9,453 nucleotides of DNA from NCBI GenBank assembly GCA_031394335.1, contig JANMXS010000284.1:1-9453 (forward strand), written 5' to 3'. The notes beneath the pieces are model-generated. The model did no database searches and was not told the origin of the DNA. It was given only the letters and a program-made list of their open reading frames with translations. The first letter of the stretch is position 1. The number at the start of each line of letters is the position of its first letter. Positions 5,625-9,453 of this stretch are shown here, in pieces. Source of the stretch: UKL13-2 sp031394335 (GTDB taxonomy: Bacteria; Pseudomonadota; Gammaproteobacteria; Burkholderiales; Usitatibacteraceae). The position numbers and the translations under genes were made by a program.

Positions 5625-6470
5625 TTGGCCGGCCAAACCGATCACGCCTTGCGTGGCAATTATGACAACATCCGCGCCGATTACACCGTCGAGCAGGACT
5701 GGGCGGCCTATACGCCCGCCGAGCATGATCTATGGCGGCGCTTGTACGCGCGTCAGTCGGCACTGATCCCGCAATACGCCTGTGATGAGTTCATCGACAT
5801 CCTCGGCGCGCTCGATTGCAGCGCCGACGTTCCCAAATTTGCGCAAATCAATCCGCAACTGAAGGCCGCCACCGGCTGGCAACTGGTCGCCGTCCCCGGC
5901 CTGCTGCCCGATGATATGTTTTTCACGCATCTCGCCAATCGCCGTTTTCCGGTCACGGTATGGCTGCGCAAGCCCGAGGAATTCGATTACATCGTCGAAC
6001 CCGATATCTTTCACGATTTCTTCGGCCATGTACCGTTGTTGTTCAACAACATGTTCGCCGATTATCTGGAGGCTTACGGCAAGGGTGGCGTCAAGGCCAA
6101 GGGACTTGATGCGCTCGACTACTTGGCGCGACTGTACTGGTACACCGTCGAGTTCGGCCTGATTCAAACCCCGAAGGGCCTGCGCACCTATGGCGCCGGC
6201 ATCCTGTCCTCGGGCGGCGAACTGCCCTACTGCATCGAAAGCCCGAAGCCGCACCGCATCAAATTCGATCTGCTGCGCGTGATGCAATCGAAATACAAGA
6301 TCGATACCTTCCAGGAAACCTATTTCGTGATCGACAGCTTCAAGCAATTGTTCGATGCCACCGCGCCGGATTTCACGCCGTATTACCAGCAGTTGCGCAA
6401 GCGTGTGGACATCGATGCGAATGCGGTGTTGCCGGGCGATGCGCTGCTTGATGCGCCGGTTGCGGGTTGA
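5625..6470 (+). CDS. phhA: Phenylalanine 4-monooxygenase
   Basis: A 281-residue pterin-dependent aromatic amino acid hydroxylase that oxidises phenylalanine to tyrosine with O2 and a tetrahydropterin in the cytoplasm. Fe ligands are visible as His130 and His135 (in DIFHDFFGHVPLL) and Glu176 (in YWYTVEFGLI); the 5 and 46 residue spacings equal those of the Chromobacterium enzyme (138, 143, 184). The flanking blocks VTVWLRKPEEFDYI, TYGAGILSSGGELPY and DTFQETYFVIDSF are all typical. It has the catalytic domain only, without the regulatory ACT domain of animal enzymes. The start is TTG at 5625, one base after the fahA stop, with GGAG six bases upstream; an ATG at 5505 in the same frame would overlap fahA by 40 codons of unrelated sequence. 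No pterin-4a-carbinolamine dehydratase gene follows. It is the last gene of the cluster. Confidence 0.96.
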   Translation: MAGQTDHALRGNYDNIRADYTVEQDWAAYTPAEHDLWRRLYARQSALIPQYACDEFIDILGALDCSADVPKFAQINPQLKAATGWQLVAVPGLLPDDMFFTHLANRRFPVTVWLRKPEEFDYIVEPDIFHDFFGHVPLLFNNMFADYLEAYGKGGVKAKGLDALDYLARLYWYTVEFGLIQTPKGLRTYGAGILSSGGELPYCIESPKPHRIKFDLLRVMQSKYKIDTFQETYFVIDSFKQLFDATAPDFTPYYQQLRKRVDIDANAVLPGDALLDAPVAG

Positions 6471-6510
6471 AAACGGATTTGCAAACTCCAGCACTGGCGC
6501 GGCTTCCCAA

Positions 6511-6555
6511 GCATTTTTGCTCCAAAATGCGCGCCAAGTGGCGTTCTACGTTTTT
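6511..6555 (+). terminator. Tandem small hairpins behind phhA, possible terminator
   Basis: A perfect 7-bp hairpin (GCATTTT 6511-6517 with AAAATGC 6524-6530) is followed at once by a short CGCCA/TGGCG stem with a two-base gap (6532-6543) and by TTTTT (6551-6555). They lie 40 to 85 bases after the phhA stop, the right place to end the cluster. The second stem has an impossibly tight loop unless its inner pairs open, and the T run is eight bases off, so this is a weak call. No gene is seen between 6471 and 6743. Confidence 0.3.
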
Positions 6556-6585
6556 AGAATTGAAAAATTGCGACCTTGTCCGCGC

Positions 6586-6676
6586 CTAGGAAACCTGTTG
6601 CCCCGGATTTAGTCCGGGGCCCAATTTCCTTAGTACTTGCGTGGCAACAAAAATGGATCTCGGACTAAATCCGGGA
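6586..6676. repeat. REP-like palindromic repeat
   Basis: GCCCCGGA/TCCGGGGC (6600-6607 and 6613-6620) forms an 8-bp stem around TTTAG. Outside it, CTAGGAAA (6586-6593) and TTTCCTTAG (6625-6633) pair with one bulge. A 15-bp stretch of the first hairpin (6602-6616) recurs in exact inverted orientation at 6661-6675, and TGTTGCC (6596-6602) recurs inverted at 6643-6649. On the minus strand the right end reads GTCATCCCGGATTTAGTCCG, which resembles a dispersed intergenic repeat I know from many proteobacteria, whose spurious translation gives VIPDL(I/V)RDP. A multi-copy REP-type element is therefore likely. Confidence 0.7.
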
Positions 6677-6743
6677 TGACACAGCTTCCTGAATTTTGAA
6701 GTTTCCTCATTCGCCAATCGGCAGAACCAAAAACAAAAAAATC

Positions 6744-7172
6744 ATGTTCGATTTCTCCGCCGAAGCCGGCCTCTGGGGCCTGTTCATCTCCGCTTTCGTC
6801 TCGGCCACCATCCTGCCTGGCAACTCCGAGATCGTGCTGATTGCGGTATTGGCCAAGCATCCCGAAACTTTCTGGCTGGCGATTGCAGTCGCGACCGTCG
6901 GCAACACCCTCGGCGGCATCACGTCTTACTGGCTGGGCCGCCTCATTCCCGACAAAGCCGACAACCGCGCGCTCAACTGGCTGCGTCGCTACGGCAGCAG
7001 TTTGTTATTGCTGAGCTGGGTGCCGCTGGTGGGCGATGCCATCTGCGTGGCGGCGGGTTGGTTGCGTTTGCCGGCGTGGCGGTCGGCGTTGTTGCTGGCG
7101 GTTGGCAAGCTGGTGCGGTATCTCGGCATTGCAGGAGCTTGGGCTTGGATTGCGGCGAGGTTTTTGCAATAG
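6744..7172 (+). CDS. yqaA: YqaA-family (DedA-related) inner membrane protein
   Basis: A 142-residue polytopic membrane protein, the same length as E. coli YqaA as I recall it. YqaA is a small relative of the DedA/SNARE-associated (VTT) family; DedA proteins are linked to membrane homeostasis and lipid or small-molecule transport, but the role of YqaA itself is not established. Visible family motifs are SATILPGNSE (20-29), a re-entrant-loop signature, then VGNTLGG (52-58), WLRRYG, LLLSWVPLVGD and a final GKLVRYLG. Hydrophobic segments lie at about 10-24, 30-37 with 43-52, 85-108 and 118-138. The ATG at 6744 is chosen because MFDFSAEAGLWGLF aligns with the usual N-terminus; a TTG at 6696 would add 16 polar residues. 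No clear Shine-Dalgarno sequence precedes it; the region is A-rich. It stands alone, after a REP-like repeat and convergent with the next gene. Confidence 0.9.
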   Translation: MFDFSAEAGLWGLFISAFVSATILPGNSEIVLIAVLAKHPETFWLAIAVATVGNTLGGITSYWLGRLIPDKADNRALNWLRRYGSSLLLLSWVPLVGDAICVAAGWLRLPAWRSALLLAVGKLVRYLGIAGAWAWIAARFLQ

Positions 7173-7190
7173 CCACACCTATTGCTAACA

Positions 7191-7227
7191 CGTAGGGTGC
7201 AATGCCCGTTGGTTATTGCGCCCTACG
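7191..7227. repeat. Inverted repeat between convergent genes
   Basis: Two 13-base arms (CGTAGGGTGCAAT at 7191-7203 and ATTGCGCCCTACG at 7215-7227) pair with a single mismatch around an 11-base loop. It sits exactly between the ends of yqaA and the small membrane protein gene, and could stop transcripts from both sides, although no T tract follows on either strand. Arms of the GTAGGGTGCAAT type occur as dispersed repeats in other proteobacteria, so it may be a repeat copy rather than a dedicated terminator. Confidence 0.6.
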
Positions 7228-7237
7228 CGTTCGCCAC

Positions 7238-7480
7238 TCATGATGCATTGTCGCCTGGCTCCGTATAACCTTTTTCCGGTTTGTATGGGGGCCGGCCGTC
7301 GGCCCACATCATGATGTGGACTATGACCGCGCCCAAGACCGGAACAAGCCAAATCAGCAGAAGCTGCCGATACTTTTGACTGTCATCGTATTGATCCGAG
7401 CGCATTGACAGGATTGATATCCAGGCGTCATATACAACGATCGCCAATCCTGTAGCGATAAGCAAATTGAAACTCTGCAT
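7238..7480 (-). CDS. Small two-helix membrane protein, PLDc_N-like
   Basis: An 80-residue protein on the minus strand. The ATG at 7480 is preferred because GAGGTG (7487-7492, minus strand) lies six bases upstream; a GTG at 7489 would add three residues and overlap that site. Two hydrophobic segments are seen: about 4-25 (FNLLIATGLAIVVYDAW) and about 40-59 (LLLIWLVPVLGAVIVHIMMW), followed by a charged, proline-containing tail, ADGRPPYKPEKGY. The second segment, with its hydrophobic-PVLG pattern after a polar linker, resembles the phospholipase D nuclease N-terminal (PLDc_N) two-helix module, but no nuclease domain follows. It lies 84 bases downstream of a substrate-binding protein gene on the same strand, so co-transcription is possible. 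Function is unknown. The good ribosome binding site and clear membrane pattern argue that it is real. Confidence 0.65.
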   Translation of the reverse strand: MQSFNLLIATGLAIVVYDAWISILSMRSDQYDDSQKYRQLLLIWLVPVLGAVIVHIMMWADGRPPYKPEKGYTEPGDNAS

Positions 7481-7564
7481 TCCGATCACCTCACCTATGT
7501 TTGGCCAACATGACGAATGCGTTCAATGGGCGAATTCCAGTTACACAACTGTTTCACACGACCG

Positions 7565-9151
7565 CTACGGCACCTTCACCCAAATCGGATTCAGCGTATT
7601 CCCCGAGCGATGCACTACTAACACATCCTTGCGCGACACCCATGGAATCACCTGGCGATGCAGCGGAATCACATACACATCATCCTGCATCAGCTTGACC
7701 GCGCGATTGATCATCTTCTGCCGTTCGTCGCGATTCATTTCGCCTTCGAGCTTGTCGATTAACGCATCGAGCTCCTCGTTTTTGGCGTCTCCGTAATTCG
7801 CGGCGCCGGAGCCCTTATCGTCGCGGCTGTGCATCACCGGCTTGAGCACGAAAATGGCGTCCGATGAGCCGCCGCCCCAACCGAGCATATAGGCGCTGAC
7901 ATCGCGTTTTTCAGCGCGCGGGAAGTATTGCGATTTGGGCATGGTCTCCACTTTCACATTGAGGCCGATGCGCGCCCACATCGCCGAAACCGCCACGCAG
8001 ATTTTTTCGTCATTGATGTAGCGGTCATTCGGGCAGGTCAACGTAAAGCCAAAACCATTGGGATAGCCGGCCTCGGCCAGTAGCTGTTTGGATTTGGCAG
8101 GGTCGTAGGGATAGCGCACATCGAGGCTGTCGGGCACCCCGCCAATTTTAGGGTCCTGCAGGGCGATACCGGTGGGCACCGACAGGCCGCGCATTACCTG
8201 GGTCTTGATGGCGCTGATATCTATTGCCTGATACAGCGCGAGGCGCACGCGGCGATCCTTGAACGGGTTCTTGCCTTTCACATCCGAGTACAGCAACTCA
8301 TTGCGCGCCTGGTCGAAGCCGAGAAAAATGATGCGGTTCTCGCTGCCTTCCCAAACCCTCAAATCCTTGTCGTCACGCAGACGCGGCACATCCTGCACCG
8401 GCGGGTCGAGCACGAAATCCACTTGCCCCGATTTGAGTGCCGCCATGCGCGTGGCGGCATTGGCGACCGGGCGATATTCGAGGGTATCGATATTGCCCTC
8501 GTACAAGCCTTCCTTGAGGCCCCACCAGTCGGGGTTTTTCTGGTGCAGGATTTTGACGCCCTGGTCCCAGATCGTGAGCTTGTAGGCGCCGGTGCCCATG
8601 GCGTGGCGCACCGCGTAAGTTTCTTCCTTGTTCTTGAAATCCTGCGGCTTCAGCACATTGTTTTTCTCGCACCAGGCACGGCTCATGATGTAGATGCTGG
8701 CCACCGTGTCAGGCATCACCGGGTTCGGCACCGGGGTGGTGAACTCGACCGTGTAGTCGTCGATTTTTCGGGCAATGCCGGCCTGGTTGGAATAGGTCTT
8801 GAAGGTGACGCCGGATTCGCGCGCGCGGTTGAACGAGAACACCACATCGTCGGCGGTGAAGGCGCTACCGTCGTGGAACTTGACGCCGCGGCGCAGGTTG
8901 AAGGTCCATTTGGTCGGCGCGGTATTGGCCCATGAAGTCGCCAGCAGCGGGATGATTTCCATCTTCTTGCCGCGCGTGGTCAGGCCCTCGTAGACCAGCT
9001 CATTGATCGAGTTATTGAAGGTTTCGTTCTGGCTATGCGGGTCGAGGGTAGCGGCATCGCCCTGCGAGGCCCAGCGGAAATTTTTGGCGCCGGCGGCCGC
9101 CGATATGCCGAGCAACGCGCACAGCAACAGCACGCGAAAATTGTTCTTCAT
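7565..9151 (-). CDS. ABC transporter substrate-binding protein, family 5 (peptide type)
   Basis: A 528-residue periplasmic solute-binding protein of the SBP_bac_5 family (DppA/OppA-like). The signal peptide is MKNN followed by a hydrophobic core and AGA at 20-22, fitting signal peptidase I cleavage before Lys23. Cys11 lies within the core without a lipobox, so it is probably a soluble protein. The family's opening motif DAATLDPH (32-39) and the signature LRRGVKFHDGSAFTADDV (86-103) are present, and the C-terminal lobe ends in IPLHRQVIPW and a closing WVKVP. The ATG at 9151 has GGAG eight bases upstream (minus strand). The length is usual for the family. A paralogue lies 48 bases upstream on the same strand. 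No permease or ATPase is in the window. The ligand cannot be read from sequence; di- or oligopeptides are likely, but family members also bind nickel, haem or glutathione. Confidence 0.92.
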   Translation of the reverse strand: MKNNFRVLLLCALLGISAAAGAKNFRWASQGDAATLDPHSQNETFNNSINELVYEGLTTRGKKMEIIPLLATSWANTAPTKWTFNLRRGVKFHDGSAFTADDVVFSFNRARESGVTFKTYSNQAGIARKIDDYTVEFTTPVPNPVMPDTVASIYIMSRAWCEKNNVLKPQDFKNKEETYAVRHAMGTGAYKLTIWDQGVKILHQKNPDWWGLKEGLYEGNIDTLEYRPVANAATRMAALKSGQVDFVLDPPVQDVPRLRDDKDLRVWEGSENRIIFLGFDQARNELLYSDVKGKNPFKDRRVRLALYQAIDISAIKTQVMRGLSVPTGIALQDPKIGGVPDSLDVRYPYDPAKSKQLLAEAGYPNGFGFTLTCPNDRYINDEKICVAVSAMWARIGLNVKVETMPKSQYFPRAEKRDVSAYMLGWGGGSSDAIFVLKPVMHSRDDKGSGAANYGDAKNEELDALIDKLEGEMNRDERQKMINRAVKLMQDDVYVIPLHRQVIPWVSRKDVLVVHRSGNTLNPIWVKVP

Positions 9152-9199
9152 GGCTTGATCTCCGTGGATAACCGCATTGATGTTTTCTTCGAAAGCTCG

Positions 9200-9453
9200 C
9201 TACTGCATTTTGACCCAGGCCAGCTCCAGCCAGTTGTCCGGCCGGTGCGTTACCGTTACCCCGGCCTTCGACGCCCAAGGGATCATTTGCAGATGCAGCG
9301 GGATATGCAGTACCTCGTCATGGTGCATCTGCATGGCCTTGATAATCAGTTGCCGGCGCTTGATTGCGTCGGTCTCGCCTTCCGCCTTGTCGATCAGCTC
9401 ATCGAGAGATGCATTTTTGTAGTTGCCGAAGTTGTAGTCGCCATCGCCCCGGC
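9200..9453 (-). CDS. Second substrate-binding protein, C-terminal part (partial)
   Basis: The 3' end of a gene whose start lies beyond the right edge; 83 codons and a TAG stop are visible. The frame reads a SBP_bac_5 C-terminus that parallels its downstream neighbour block by block: YNFGNYKNASLDELIDKAEGE against YGDAKNEELDALIDKLEGE, then IPLHLQMIPW against IPLHRQVIPW, and a final WVKMQ against WVKVP. The two are therefore paralogues, different enough that the duplication is not very recent. The 48-base gap, with a ribosome binding site for the next gene inside it, suggests one transcript. Its ligand and signal peptide cannot be judged from this fragment. Confidence 0.9.
   Translation of the reverse strand, partial: RGDGDYNFGNYKNASLDELIDKAEGETDAIKRRQLIIKAMQMHHDEVLHIPLHLQMIPWASKAGVTVTHRPDNWLELAWVKMQ

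Noticed and set aside
6630..6860. A minus-strand open frame containing VIPDLVRDP
   Set aside because: That peptide is the typical spurious translation of a dispersed palindromic repeat, and the remainder is antisense to yqaA.
8423..8935. A 170-codon plus-strand frame inside the binding-protein gene
   Set aside because: It is antisense to a clear SBP_bac_5 gene with intact family motifs; it has no recognisable domain or ribosome binding site.
1..9453. CRISPR arrays, tRNA or rRNA genes, transposases, phage or defence genes
   Set aside because: No regularly spaced repeats, RNA gene signatures or related protein motifs were seen on either strand; nothing supports an undescribed multi-gene system here.

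Overview
The window looks like ordinary chromosomal DNA from a moderately GC-rich proteobacterium, most likely a betaproteobacterium or a close relative. The reasons are a PilU-type pilus ATPase directly behind dapD, proteobacterial-type HPPD, HmgA and PhhA proteins, and palindromic intergenic repeats of the kind common in these genomes. This placement is inference, because no rRNA or other taxonomic marker is present. I saw no phage genes, transposases, CRISPR arrays, tRNAs or rRNAs.

Left part (1-1834): the 3' end of dapD (lysine/peptidoglycan precursor synthesis) is followed after 29 bases by a complete pilU (type IV pilus accessory retraction ATPase). A hairpin separates pilU from a convergent gene for a small outer-membrane-type lipoprotein of unknown function.

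Centre (about 2018-6470): a four-gene, same-strand phenylalanine/tyrosine degradation cluster, hppD-hmgA-fahA-phhA. PhhA converts phenylalanine to tyrosine. An aminotransferase encoded elsewhere would give 4-hydroxyphenylpyruvate, HPPD makes homogentisate, HmgA opens the ring, and FahA splits fumarylacetoacetate into fumarate and acetoacetate. All expected metal ligands of HPPD, HmgA and PhhA can be read from the sequence. The maleylacetoacetate isomerase, the tyrosine aminotransferase, the pterin-recycling dehydratase and a dedicated regulator are not here. The last three genes are tightly packed, and phhA appears to start at TTG one base after the fahA stop. A 120-base symmetric palindromic element lies between hppD and hmgA.

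Right part (6471-9453): an intergenic region with hairpins and a dispersed-repeat-like palindrome, then a YqaA-type membrane protein. Another inverted repeat sits between convergent genes. On the minus strand come a small two-helix membrane protein and two tandem paralogous family-5 (peptide-type) ABC substrate-binding proteins, the second cut by the window edge.

I found no convincing undescribed system. The points most worth a second look are the palindromic elements, the duplicated start of fahA, the gene content of the catabolic cluster, and the uncharacterised lipoprotein.
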